Under the pieces are notes generated by a model, which worked only from the letters and a program-made list of their open reading frames with translations, ran no database searches and was not told the DNA's origin. A program made the translations under genes and the position numbers. A stretch of DNA of 64,000 nucleotides, taken from positions 124,001 through 188,000 of the forward strand of contig CALSRO010000001.1 in the NCBI GenBank assembly GCA_943788775.1, in the 5' to 3' direction. Below, one piece after another: positions 44,681 through 54,062 of the stretch (position 1 is its first letter; every line of letters begins with the position of its first letter). The stretch comes from an uncultured Flavobacteriales bacterium. Its GTDB lineage: Bacteria > Bacteroidota > Bacteroidia > Flavobacteriales_G > Salibacteraceae.

Positions 44681-47175
44681 GCGGCTTCTATTGGTTCTTC
44701 AGCGGTTTTTCTTTTGAATAGATAAAAGAACATTCCTCCTGCAAACAACAAGAATATAACTGAACCAGCCAAGGATATATTCTCGCCCAAAGGATATGAT
44801 TCTGGTGCGAAAAACATTTCGATTTTATGTTTTCCAGCTGGAATTTTAAGAGCTCTTAGAATATAGTTTGCTCTATAAATCTCGACAGGTTCATTATCAA
44901 TGTACGCCTTCCACCCGTTAGTGTAAATAACTTCAGAAAAGACACCTAAACCATCAGCAGAATTGTTCGACTCATATACTAAATGATTCGGATCGAATGA
45001 TGTTAATTCAATCGTGGCATCTGCTCCCTTTGAAATATTATAGTTGTAAAGTTCATTCTCAAATTCTTTATGGATGATTGCTGTTTCCAAAGGATCAATT
45101 TGAGAAATTGAAGCCATTTCCTCATCATGTGTTTCAACGGGTTTAATGCTATTGACAAACCAGGCATTTCCACATGCTGTCGGATTCTCAACCACTCCAT
45201 CAGCACTTTTCTGAACGATATAGTACTTGGTGTTCAGCATGTTATAGGCGGTCATGGACTTAGTCACCTCTGGGTTCATGACGAGTCCATTTGGCCCTTG
45301 TAAAATGGCCTTGTTCAAGGTCTGGATTTGATTTCCTAGCTGGTTCTCAATCATATCCTGATATCGCTGGATTTTTGCAGCGTGGTGTCCTCCAATGTTT
45401 TCGTGATGGTAGCAGGTCAAACCATCAGTCCAAGGATTCCCCAATAAGCTAAGCACCCTATAATGTGGGTCTGGATCTTGAAGAATCCTTTTATCGGCTG
45501 GGCTTGGTGCGTATTGATTTGAATACTGCTTTTCGGCAACAAATGAATCGTCATTCAAGTATCGCTTACTAACTCTCCACATATCTCCGACTGTGATAAA
45601 TGCTAAAATGATCAAGGCATATGTAAATTTTAATTTTCCTTTTACATAAGTCCAAATGATTCCTGCACAGACTGACATGATTACAAACGAAAGCATCCAG
45701 TCGCCCATAAATAGTGATTTACGATCTGCCAATAGGGCCTCAAAAAGTTGTGGGTTATTCCATGGTTGCTTAGACTGAAGTTGTGCATCGTTTGGACCTG
45801 TCCAATCATTGGTCAAACCGTATAAAAGCAATAAAAGCATGAGTCCACCAGCGCTGTATAGGGCTAGCTTGAACCCTTTCATGAATTTCTCCTTATCGAG
45901 ATTACTTGAAAAAGCTTTTGAAAGAGCTAACATACCCAAGGCAGGTATTGAGATTCCCGCCATTGCGAGAGCCATGCTTGGAGTTCTGAATTTGTTGTAC
46001 AACGGGAAATAGTCAAACAGGAAGTAGGTGAAAAAGGAGAAGTTTTTACCCCATGCAATGAAAAATGATAGAACAACAACAGAAAGAAGCCACACTTTAA
46101 TCTTGTTGTCCACTACAAACAATGAGAGTATAAAAAGAAATATAAAGGCCGCACCAAAATAAATTACTCCTTGAAGAAATGGTTGATCACCAATGTAAGT
46201 CGGTGCCATCAAAGGTTGGTTCCTTCGTTGTCGACCGACCAAGTCAGCAACTGCTCCGTCATTTGGAAGTTCTTCTGCACTTGCTCCTCCCATAAAGGTG
46301 GGCACTACGACACAAAATGATTCCATAACTCCATGTGACCAAGACATAGCATAACTCCGATCTAAGCCGCCTTCGTCTTTATCTGACTTGGAGGACAGGA
46401 TTTTTTTTCCTCCCCGAATTGTTTCTTGGCTATGCTCATAGACATTATAAACCTTGCTAAAGTTTGGAACGAACCCAATAATACCTGCAAAAATCAGGAC
46501 ACCTACAGTCTTAGCGAAGTCAGGTAAAGTTTTTTCGCGAATTGCAAATATCAAATAGACGGCACCGGCCAGAATGCAAGTCAGGATGAAGTAATAAACG
46601 ATTTGATAATGGTTTGCACTTACGAGAAGTCCTACAAAAAGGGCCGTCAGCACTCCCCCGACAAACCGTTTACCATGAAAGGCCAAGGCAACTGAGCCCA
46701 TCGCTGGAGCCAGATAGGCAATGCTTAAGACCTTCGTATTATGTCCAGCCATTATGGAGGAGAGCAGATTGGATGAGAGACCGTAGGCGATCGCTGCTAC
46801 CAAGGCTAACCAAGGATTGAGCCCCATAAGCAATAGAAGTATATAGAAACCTAAACAGCTGGCAATAATCAGATTTGCTCCACGTGGAAAGATGGAAAGG
46901 ACCTGGCCAATAGCCCGCATAATGTTTGTTTTAAACTTAGCATCGATATTGAATGTGCTCATTCCGCTAAAAACACGGGTAGTCCAAAGAGTTTCTTTTC
47001 CCATTGCTCTATATTCCTGAGACTCATGCGCTTGCGCTTTATGCTTGACAATGTCACTTTGAATTAGTCTTTTTCCTTCAATAACAGGTGAACAATAGAT
47101 GAAAGCCGAGGCAATGATTGCAAGCACTGCGACAATGTGTGGAATCATCGCTTTGAAGTCTATTCCTTTAAGCAT
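44677..47175 (-). CDS. YfhO-family membrane protein
   Basis: The product is 832 residues: about 12 transmembrane segments in the first 560 residues and one near the end, with a large soluble domain between. 'GLSSNLLSSIMAGHNTKVL' near residue 133 and the late 'GWKAYIDNEPVEIYRANYILRAL' followed by 'GKHKIEMFFAP' are hallmarks of the YfhO family (GT-C-like). Related proteins glycosylate teichoic acids in Firmicutes; in Bacteroidota the role is unproven. It starts the minus-strand glycan run. Confidence 0.88.
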   Translation of the reverse strand: MLKGIDFKAMIPHIVAVLAIIASAFIYCSPVIEGKRLIQSDIVKHKAQAHESQEYRAMGKETLWTTRVFSGMSTFNIDAKFKTNIMRAIGQVLSIFPRGANLIIASCLGFYILLLLMGLNPWLALVAAIAYGLSSNLLSSIMAGHNTKVLSIAYLAPAMGSVALAFHGKRFVGGVLTALFVGLLVSANHYQIVYYFILTCILAGAVYLIFAIREKTLPDFAKTVGVLIFAGIIGFVPNFSKVYNVYEHSQETIRGGKKILSSKSDKDEGGLDRSYAMSWSHGVMESFCVVVPTFMGGASAEELPNDGAVADLVGRQRRNQPLMAPTYIGDQPFLQGVIYFGAAFIFLFILSLFVVDNKIKVWLLSVVVLSFFIAWGKNFSFFTYFLFDYFPLYNKFRTPSMALAMAGISIPALGMLALSKAFSSNLDKEKFMKGFKLALYSAGGLMLLLLLYGLTNDWTGPNDAQLQSKQPWNNPQLFEALLADRKSLFMGDWMLSFVIMSVCAGIIWTYVKGKLKFTYALIILAFITVGDMWRVSKRYLNDDSFVAEKQYSNQYAPSPADKRILQDPDPHYRVLSLLGNPWTDGLTCYHHENIGGHHAAKIQRYQDMIENQLGNQIQTLNKAILQGPNGLVMNPEVTKSMTAYNMLNTKYYIVQKSADGVVENPTACGNAWFVNSIKPVETHDEEMASISQIDPLETAIIHKEFENELYNYNISKGADATIELTSFDPNHLVYESNNSADGLGVFSEVIYTNGWKAYIDNEPVEIYRANYILRALKIPAGKHKIEMFFAPESYPLGENISLAGSVIFLLFAGGMFFYLFKRKTAEEPIEAA

Positions 47176-47250
47176 AAAATGTTGATTTGCTAGAGTTAAA
47201 TTCTAAATCCAATATTAAACATGTATTCTCAGTCTTTAATAATAAAGAGA

Positions 47251-48030
47251 TTACATATATGAATGATGCAATTTTAAGGGTTGATTGCCTTTGTGAGCTA
47301 AAACAACACCAAAGTGAGGTTTACTGCTGTACATCCACTTTCTTTTAATGAGCAGCTTTTTGTAAAAGCCCCACCAAAAAAGATCTTTAATTCTATAAAA
47401 TTTTGATTCAAAACCCAGTTTCTGGAAACGTTCCAGAATCAGATCCTGATCAGGTCTGTCGTCTACAATCCCCATAACGCCTATTCTTCCGCAAGTAAGT
47501 GCGATTGAAATGTTCTTTGCGCTGGTCAGAAAATTGGTCATGCCCATTAGGGTATGGTATTCAGCACCATTATTAGTGATATTAACATGACGGACACGAC
47601 TTACATCAATATTTAATGGCGCTATAATCGAATCAAAGGTGTCAACTTCCACATCTAATACATTTCCGGTTTTATAATGCCGATCTTCAGGTTCGTAAAC
47701 AGTCAAATAATTATTTGAAGATCTGTTAGCAAGGTGGAAGTGCAGAGTTGTTTTCTCTTTGTACGTGCCCATTTTTACCAACTGAATATTCTTTATCCCT
47801 TGAGACTCAATTACCTCCTTTGCTCTTGTGTGATTGTTTTCGTCTGGATCGATTCCGATAACTAGTCCGGTTGCGCCAACCCTTTCCGACATATTGAAAA
47901 GATCGGATGTCAGATTTTTCGAACTGAGGTCAAACCCGACTTGAATGCCTATTGATCCTTTCTCGAGATACGGATATTTTAATGAGGTTTCAAAACGATT
48001 ATAGAACTTAATGATAGAATTTGTCCTCAT
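47251..48030 (-). CDS. FkbM-like SAM-dependent methyltransferase-fold protein
   Basis: The product is 259 residues. 'VGATGLVIGIDPDENNHTRA' is a Rossmann-like motif I/II region, and 'VDVEVDTFDSIIAPLNID' is the FkbM-type segment. The following motif, usually 'IKIDVEGAE', reads 'VNITNNGAEYHTLMGM' and lacks the acidic residues, so activity is doubtful. It lies upstream of the YfhO gene with a 75-base gap and may belong to the glycan locus. Confidence 0.65.
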   Translation of the reverse strand: MRTNSIIKFYNRFETSLKYPYLEKGSIGIQVGFDLSSKNLTSDLFNMSERVGATGLVIGIDPDENNHTRAKEVIESQGIKNIQLVKMGTYKEKTTLHFHLANRSSNNYLTVYEPEDRHYKTGNVLDVEVDTFDSIIAPLNIDVSRVRHVNITNNGAEYHTLMGMTNFLTSAKNISIALTCGRIGVMGIVDDRPDQDLILERFQKLGFESKFYRIKDLFWWGFYKKLLIKRKWMYSSKPHFGVVLAHKGNQPLKLHHSYM

Positions 48031-48054
48031 GTCAATTATTGGTGGTTGGATAGA

Positions 48055-48312
48055 TCAATCTATTTCTTCGTATTCAACAAAATCATCGTCACCCGCACTT
48101 GATGTTGTGTTGGTTCGATTAGATTTCATTCGAATTTCCGTATCTCCTTTGCTGTAAATTCGCTCACCTTGAGTCTTTTTTTTCATTTGCTCCTCCATGT
48201 TTTTGGAGGCTTTTTTCACAACAAATAACCCTAGCGCGGGCAGCAGATATCGAATCATCAATCTGAAAATTAGCACAACTGCTAATATTATGGCGAGGAG
48301 TTTAAGAAGCAT
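48055..48312 (-). CDS. Small DUF4834-type membrane protein
   Basis: The product is 85 residues: one or two N-terminal hydrophobic segments ('LLAIILAVVLIFRLMIRYLL'), a basic helix 'KKASKNMEEQMKKKTQGERIY' region split by a turn, and an acidic tail. It fits the DUF4834 family seen next to carB in Bacteroidota. Its ATG directly follows the carB stop with no gap, so it is co-transcribed. Function unknown. Confidence 0.75.
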   Translation of the reverse strand: MLLKLLAIILAVVLIFRLMIRYLLPALGLFVVKKASKNMEEQMKKKTQGERIYSKGDTEIRMKSNRTNTTSSAGDDDFVEYEEID

Positions 48313-51132
48313 TTATCTCGACAAGTATAGGTTTCTCTCTGAATAAACCTTCTTGAAATACTCGTCTTTTAAATCTTTTATGAAATAGATGGCCTCGCCT
48401 GTAGACTTCATTTCTGGTCCCAATTCTTTTGAAACATCAGGGAATTTATCAAATGAAAACACGGGAAGTTTTATCGCATAACCCTCTTTGTGTGGCTTGA
48501 AATTAAAATCCTTCACCTTCTTTTCACCCAACATCACTTTAGTGGCATAATTAACATATGGCTCTCGATATGCCTTGGCTATGAAAGGAACCGTGCGCGA
48601 GGCTCTTGGATTAGCCTCAATGACATAGACCACTTCATCTTTAATGGCAAATTGGATATTAATCAAACCAACCGTTGACAAGTCAACAGCAATTTTCTTG
48701 GTGTGATCCTCTATTTGCTTCATTACGTTTTCGCTTAAATCAAAAGCTGGAAGTACAGCGCTCGAATCACCCGAGTGAATTCCGGCAGGCTCAATATGCT
48801 CCATGATTCCAATGATGTAAACATCCTCTCCGTCACAAATAGCATCGGCTTCTGCTTCAATCGCACCTTCTAAGAAATGGTCTAAGAGCACATTGTTGTC
48901 AGGCATGTCCCTAAAAATATTGACAACGTGCTTTTCTAATTCTTCCTCGTTAATGACAATTTTCATTCCTTGTCCACCAAGCACATAGCTTGGACGAACG
49001 AGCAAAGGATAACCCAATTCTCGACTGAGTTCAATTGCTTCCTGGGCAGTTTCAACCGCACCATATTTTGGATATGGAATACCAAGCGCCTTCAGTCGAT
49101 CTGAGAATCTTCCTCTGTCTTCTGCTAAATCCAACGCTTCATAACTAGTACCTATCACTTTGATACCATAGCGATCCAACTTCTCAGCGAGCTTCAATGC
49201 AGTTTGCCCACCAAGCTGAACAATCACACCTTCAGGCTGCTCATGCTCAATGATGTCAAAGATGTGCTCCCAGAATACAGGTTCGAAGTATAACTTGTCT
49301 GCCGTGTCAAAATCTGTAGAAACCGTTTCGGGGTTACAATTGATCATGATGGTTTCATAGCCGCACTCTTTAGCAGCGAGCACACCGTGAACACAGCAGT
49401 AATCAAATTCAATTCCTTGTCCAATTCGATTTGGCCCTGAGCCCAGCACGACAATTTTCTTTTTGTCTGATTTTTTACTCTCGTTTTCTTCTTCGAAAGT
49501 GGAATAGTAATAGGGCGTTTGTGCTTCAAATTCAGCGGCACAAGTGTCAACAAGTTTGTATACTCTTTTTACTCCAAGTTCCATGCGTTTTGCACGAACT
49601 TGACTTTCCAAACAATTCATCACATGGGCGATTTGTCTGTCAGCATAGCCTCGTTGTTTTGCGTCATACAGCAAATCGCGTGAAAGTGTTTCCAAGGTGT
49701 GTTTTCCCAATTCACGTTCGATGCTGATCAATTCATCAATTTGATGCAGGAACCACGGATCAATTTTGGTTTTGTCATAAATTGTCTTGAACGGAATGCC
49801 AAGTTTGATCGCGTCATATATATGAAATAATCGATTCCAGCTTGGATGCCCTAAACTGTCTAGTATCTTATCCTGATCAGTCAATTCTTTACCATCAGCG
49901 CCTAATCCATTTCTTCTGATTTCAAGCGATTGACATGCTTTTTGAAGCGCTTCTTGAAATGATCGGCCAATACCCATGACTTCACCCACAGACTTCATTT
50001 GAAGACCTAATTCTCTGTCAGATCCCTTGAACTTGTCAAAGTTCCAACGAGGAATTTTAACAATTACATAATCTAAAGTAGGTTCGAAAAAGGCTGATGT
50101 ATTGCCAGTAATCTGGTTCTTTAACTCGTCTAGGTTGTAACCTATTGCCAGTTTAGCTGCCACCTTCGCGATTGGATATCCTGTGGCTTTTGATGCCAAT
50201 GCAGAAGACCGACTTACTCGTGGATTGATCTCAATGGCGATAATGTCTTCCTTCTCATCGGGACTCACGGCAAACTGAACGTTGCATCCACCAGCGAAAT
50301 CACCAATCGAACGCATCATCTTGATGGCCATATCACGCATTTTTTGATATGTACGATCAGATAATGTCATGGCAGGTGCCACGGTAATGGAATCTCCAGT
50401 GTGGATTCCCATCGGGTCCATGTTTTCTACAGAGCAAATAATGACCACGTTGTCGTTGTTATCACGCAGTAGTTCTAATTCAAACTCTTTCCAGCCAAAG
50501 AGTGCCTTGTCAATTAATACTTCATGTATGGGTGAGGCATGAAGTCCACGTTCGAGAAGTTTGTCAAAATCTTCTTTTTTATGAACGAAAGACGCACCAG
50601 TGCCGCCCAAAGTGAATGATGGTCGGATAACCAATGGAATGCCAAATTTTTGAGCCAATTCTTTTCCATCTAGAAAAGATCGAGCAATGCCTGATGGCGC
50701 ATAACCAATGTCAATTTTATCCAGTAATTGTCTGAATTTCTCCCTGTCTTCTGTGATTTCAATGGCATCAATATCAACACCAATTAATCTCACGTTGAAT
50801 TCATCCCACAACCCGAGTTTATCACAATCAATTGCCAAGTTAAGGGCAGTTTGCCCACCCATGGTAGGTAATACGGCATCAATTTGTGGTTGTTCTTCAA
50901 GTATTTTGCGAATCGATTTTGGATCGAGCGGAAGTAGATACACGTTATCAGCAGTGACAGGATCGGTCATGATCGTGGCTGGATTGCTGTTAATCAATGT
51001 AACTTCAATTCCTTCCTCGCGGAGTGATTTAGAAGCTTGAGAACCACTGTAGTCGAACTCACAGGCTTGTCCAATAATGATTGGGCCGCTCCCAATAATG
51101 AGTACGGACTTGATGCTCTTGTCTTTTGGCAT
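48313..51132 (-). CDS. carB: Carbamoyl-phosphate synthase large subunit
   Basis: The product is 939 residues. It holds two ATP-grasp carbamoyl-phosphate modules: the first begins 'LIIGSGPIIIGQACEFDYSG', and the second begins 'VVLGSGPNRIGQGIEFDYCC' near residue 565. The E. coli enzyme has about 1,070 residues. The missing part is the C-terminal allosteric (MGS-like) domain, whose absence I know to be usual in Bacteroidota CarB, so the gene is not truncated. It makes carbamoyl phosphate for arginine and pyrimidines with CarA, encoded elsewhere. Regulation by UMP/IMP through the allosteric domain would be lost. Confidence 0.96.
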   Translation of the reverse strand: MPKDKSIKSVLIIGSGPIIIGQACEFDYSGSQASKSLREEGIEVTLINSNPATIMTDPVTADNVYLLPLDPKSIRKILEEQPQIDAVLPTMGGQTALNLAIDCDKLGLWDEFNVRLIGVDIDAIEITEDREKFRQLLDKIDIGYAPSGIARSFLDGKELAQKFGIPLVIRPSFTLGGTGASFVHKKEDFDKLLERGLHASPIHEVLIDKALFGWKEFELELLRDNNDNVVIICSVENMDPMGIHTGDSITVAPAMTLSDRTYQKMRDMAIKMMRSIGDFAGGCNVQFAVSPDEKEDIIAIEINPRVSRSSALASKATGYPIAKVAAKLAIGYNLDELKNQITGNTSAFFEPTLDYVIVKIPRWNFDKFKGSDRELGLQMKSVGEVMGIGRSFQEALQKACQSLEIRRNGLGADGKELTDQDKILDSLGHPSWNRLFHIYDAIKLGIPFKTIYDKTKIDPWFLHQIDELISIERELGKHTLETLSRDLLYDAKQRGYADRQIAHVMNCLESQVRAKRMELGVKRVYKLVDTCAAEFEAQTPYYYSTFEEENESKKSDKKKIVVLGSGPNRIGQGIEFDYCCVHGVLAAKECGYETIMINCNPETVSTDFDTADKLYFEPVFWEHIFDIIEHEQPEGVIVQLGGQTALKLAEKLDRYGIKVIGTSYEALDLAEDRGRFSDRLKALGIPYPKYGAVETAQEAIELSRELGYPLLVRPSYVLGGQGMKIVINEEELEKHVVNIFRDMPDNNVLLDHFLEGAIEAEADAICDGEDVYIIGIMEHIEPAGIHSGDSSAVLPAFDLSENVMKQIEDHTKKIAVDLSTVGLINIQFAIKDEVVYVIEANPRASRTVPFIAKAYREPYVNYATKVMLGEKKVKDFNFKPHKEGYAIKLPVFSFDKFPDVSKELGPEMKSTGEAIYFIKDLKDEYFKKVYSERNLYLSR

Positions 51133-51316
51133 AATTTAAGGCAGTTTCGATTGGATAAATCGCTCGCGAATGTAGGTGCTGAAGGTTAAAAAAAAGGCCA
51201 CTCTTGATAACCTGTGAATTACTTAGTATTGATGTTCATAAGTCACTTATCTAGTTTATAAGCCGTCCGTATAATTTGAGTTAAGAAATCTCAAATTGAC
51301 CTTTACTTCGCAACTC

Positions 51317-52822
51317 ATGAAAATATTCTTTCGATTTCTTGGTATCGAGTGGAAGGAAGCAAGACGTTCACCACTATGGCATAAAAACCTATTGGTAAAT
51401 CTAGTCTTGGGTATTTCCTTCCTTTATTTGATTGGAATGCTTGTCGCCTTGGGCGTTCTATTGGATGATATACTGATCAAAATACCAGTCGAAGGGATCG
51501 ATTACAATACGTTTAAAGAAAGCTTTGTCTTGCGAAGACTAGATCGTTTTTTGCTCTACTACTTCTTCATTGACCTCATTATTCGCTATTTCATGCAAAA
51601 GCTTCCGGCATTGTCCGTGCAGCCTTTTTTGCATTTGCCTATAAAACGTTCTAAACTGATTCATTATATGCTCGCAAAGAGTGTGATGAGCCCAATGAAT
51701 TGGTTTCATTGGCTAATTTTTATTCCATTTATTGGAGAATTATTTTCAAACCTATCCTTCATGGAATCCTTAGGTTGGACCATTGGTTTCGCCTCTGTGG
51801 TGTATTTGAATAATTTTTTACTGACCTATTTGAAGCGAACTTCAGATGTAGATTATCGTGTGTATTTAACGATGCTTGCATCACTGGTGACTCTAATAAC
51901 CTTGGATTGGTATGACATTGTAGATTTTCAATCTGTTTCGGAAACGGTATTCAACTCCTTTTTTCTCCAACCGATTACAGTATTAATTCCTATCGCCATC
52001 GGTATTGGGTTCTACTATTTGAACTTTAAATACCTGAGGTCCAATCTATATATGGATCGGTTGAGTAAATCAACGAAAAGCGAGATCACATACGTTGGTG
52101 CTGGAGTTTTGTCTCGTTTCGGAGTGGTTGGTAGATTGACTGAACTGGAATTCAAGTTCATATGGCGCAATAAGCGACCTCGATCTGTTTTGCTTATCAC
52201 CATCTTATTCTTGTTTTATGGGTTGTTAGTCTTTCCTATGGAAGAATATTCGGGGAATTATTTGATGTATGTCCTGTTCAGTATAATCATTACGGGCATG
52301 TTCATGCTGAATTATGGTCAATACCTTTTGGGTTGGGAAGGCACACATTTCGATCATATCCTTACTAGAAAGTTCTCATTTGAAGATTATTATTTGAGCA
52401 AGTTTATGCTCTTTGCCATAGTAAGTGGTGGTGCTATGTTGTTGTCCATCCCCTACGCATACTTTGGCTGGAAGATTCTTTTTGTGTTGTTCAGTGTGTT
52501 CTTGTACAACTTGGGTTTAGGTAGCCACATGGTCATGTTCTTTGGGTCACTCAATCCTAAAAAGATTGACTTAAGTCAAGGCACAGTTTTTAATTGGCAA
52601 GGCGTAGGTGCAGCACAGTTCCTTTTAATAATACCAGTTATGGGATTACCGCTGGGACTCTTTGGGATTGGGGTCTTATTCGGCAGCGTTGATTTAGGAG
52701 TGGCAATCATTGGCATTTCAGGAATCATCGGATTGATTGGAACCAAGCTTTGGATATCACTTTTAGCCAAGTGGCTCATTGCCCAGCGATATAAAATTTC
52801 AAATGATTTCAGAAATCAATAA
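51317..52822 (+). CDS. ABC transporter permease, DUF5687 family
   Basis: The product is 501 residues from ATG 51317; TTG 51296 would add seven. It begins 'MKIFFRFLGIEWKEARRSPL' and has about 10-12 membrane segments ('NLLVNLVLGISFLYLIGMLV' first). The 'FKFIWRNKRPRS' turn in the middle matches the DUF5687 ABC permease family of Bacteroidota. The ATPase gene follows after two bases, so the two form one exporter. The substrate is unknown. Confidence 0.85.
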   Translation: MKIFFRFLGIEWKEARRSPLWHKNLLVNLVLGISFLYLIGMLVALGVLLDDILIKIPVEGIDYNTFKESFVLRRLDRFLLYYFFIDLIIRYFMQKLPALSVQPFLHLPIKRSKLIHYMLAKSVMSPMNWFHWLIFIPFIGELFSNLSFMESLGWTIGFASVVYLNNFLLTYLKRTSDVDYRVYLTMLASLVTLITLDWYDIVDFQSVSETVFNSFFLQPITVLIPIAIGIGFYYLNFKYLRSNLYMDRLSKSTKSEITYVGAGVLSRFGVVGRLTELEFKFIWRNKRPRSVLLITILFLFYGLLVFPMEEYSGNYLMYVLFSIIITGMFMLNYGQYLLGWEGTHFDHILTRKFSFEDYYLSKFMLFAIVSGGAMLLSIPYAYFGWKILFVLFSVFLYNLGLGSHMVMFFGSLNPKKIDLSQGTVFNWQGVGAAQFLLIIPVMGLPLGLFGIGVLFGSVDLGVAIIGISGIIGLIGTKLWISLLAKWLIAQRYKISNDFRNQ

Positions 52823-52824
52823 CT

Positions 52825-53556
52825 ATGGAAATTAGAATTAAAGATTTATCCAAAACATTCGGTTCATATAGAGCTGTAAATCTGACTGAATTGGTCATTC
52901 CTTCTGGAGAGAGCTTTGGATTGGTAGGAAACAATGGCGCGGGTAAAACAACCCTATTCAGATCCATTCTTGATCTGATTGAACCTAATTCCGGCTCCGT
53001 ACAAATAGGGGATTATGAAACAAACAGGCAGGAACATTGGAAGGATTTCACAGGGAGCTATCTCGATGAGAATTTTATTGTTGGGCATCTTTTGCCAGAA
53101 GAGTACTTTGATTTTGTGGCCTCCATTCATGGAATGAGCAAAGCAGATCTGGATATTAAACTGGCTGAATTCGAGACTTTGTTTAACGGTGAAATCACAG
53201 GTGGAAAAAAACTGATTCGGGACTTAAGCAAGGGCAATCAAAAGAAGGTTGGAATTGCTGCGGCACTATTATTTGACCCTAAAGTTTTGATACTTGATGA
53301 GCCATTTGCCAACCTAGACCCATCTACTCAGATTCGCTTGAAGGAACTTTTGAAAAAGCTGAAGGCAGATAAGGGTGTTACTATGCTGATAAGCAGTCAC
53401 GATCTGTCACATGTAACCGAGGTGTGCGAGCGAATTGTGCTATTGGAAAAAGGTGATGTGATAAATGACATTAAGACCTCGCCCGCCACGCTGAAGGAAC
53501 TCGAAGGCTACTTTGCCAATGTTGGACAAGTGAGCGCTAGCGTGCTAGACGACTAA
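52825..53556 (+). CDS. ABC transporter ATP-binding protein
   Basis: The product is 243 residues. Walker A is 'LVGNNGAGKTTLFRS' near residues 33-47, the signature is 'DLSKGNQKKVGIAAALL', Walker B 'VLILDEPFANLD' near 152-163, and the H-loop 'LISSHDLSHV'. It powers the permease encoded just upstream. The last four bases overlap the convergent DUF2306 relic. Confidence 0.95.
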   Translation: MEIRIKDLSKTFGSYRAVNLTELVIPSGESFGLVGNNGAGKTTLFRSILDLIEPNSGSVQIGDYETNRQEHWKDFTGSYLDENFIVGHLLPEEYFDFVASIHGMSKADLDIKLAEFETLFNGEITGGKKLIRDLSKGNQKKVGIAAALLFDPKVLILDEPFANLDPSTQIRLKELLKKLKADKGVTMLISSHDLSHVTEVCERIVLLEKGDVINDIKTSPATLKELEGYFANVGQVSASVLDD

Positions 53557-53937
53557 TTGAAAAAGACTTCATATAGAAATCGTCCAGGCACAAAGGTGAA
53601 GCCACCAGCGATAATAATCGCTCCGAAATAGAGCAGCACCATCTTGCGTTTATGAGCTTTTACATCACCCCTTCTGATTGCAGTATATGCCGTTGGCACA
53701 GTGTAAAGAGTAAGTAAGCTGAAGCTATGAATCCAACCAAAATGACCTAAGATTTGTGGACCAACTTTGGCGGGCATAAAAAGAGTGATACATGCTGTAG
53801 TGAGCATGAGAATCATGTAGGCCTTACCCCATGTTTTATGCGTTTTAGTGCCCTTCTGAATGATCAATAACACCGCCCCAATAAAAAAAACATGGAATCA
53901 CTGTCACCAGATGGGGATACATTAACCAATCGTACAT
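53553..53937 (-). pseudogene. DUF2306 membrane protein with a frameshift in an A8/T8 run
   Basis: ATG 53937 starts 'MYDWLMYPHLVTVIPC'. At a run of eight T on this strand (plus-strand A, 53883-53890) the frame breaks. Removing one base joins it to 'IGAVLLIIQKGTKTHKTWG' and gives a continuous 127-residue protein with about four membrane helices and the DUF2306 landmarks 'HKTWGKAYM' and 'KAHKRKMVLLYFG'. As sequenced only the last 106 codons are open, from a GTG. The restored length is exactly divisible by three. This may be an assembly error or a real phase-variable tract. Confidence 0.75.
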
Positions 53938-53993
53938 AGACCTCAAATATGGGAAACTTTGGTTCAGGTTATTTTTATGGATGAAACCTGAAT

Positions 53994-54009
53994 TGAGGCA
54001 AATGCCTCA
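53994..54009. repeat. Short perfect hairpin TGAGGCA-AA-TGCCTCA
   Basis: A seven-base perfect stem with a two-base loop lies between the DUF2306 relic and the chimeric relic. No T-run follows on either strand, so it is not a standard terminator. Confidence 0.35.
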
Positions 54010-54062
54010 TGGCATACTCTCCCTGATCGATGGATTTTTGAAAGGAATCAAATCCATTCACA

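Noticed and set aside
48313..51132. carB as a truncated gene
   Set aside because: Absence of the allosteric domain is usual for this phylum and the end is clean with the next gene abutting.
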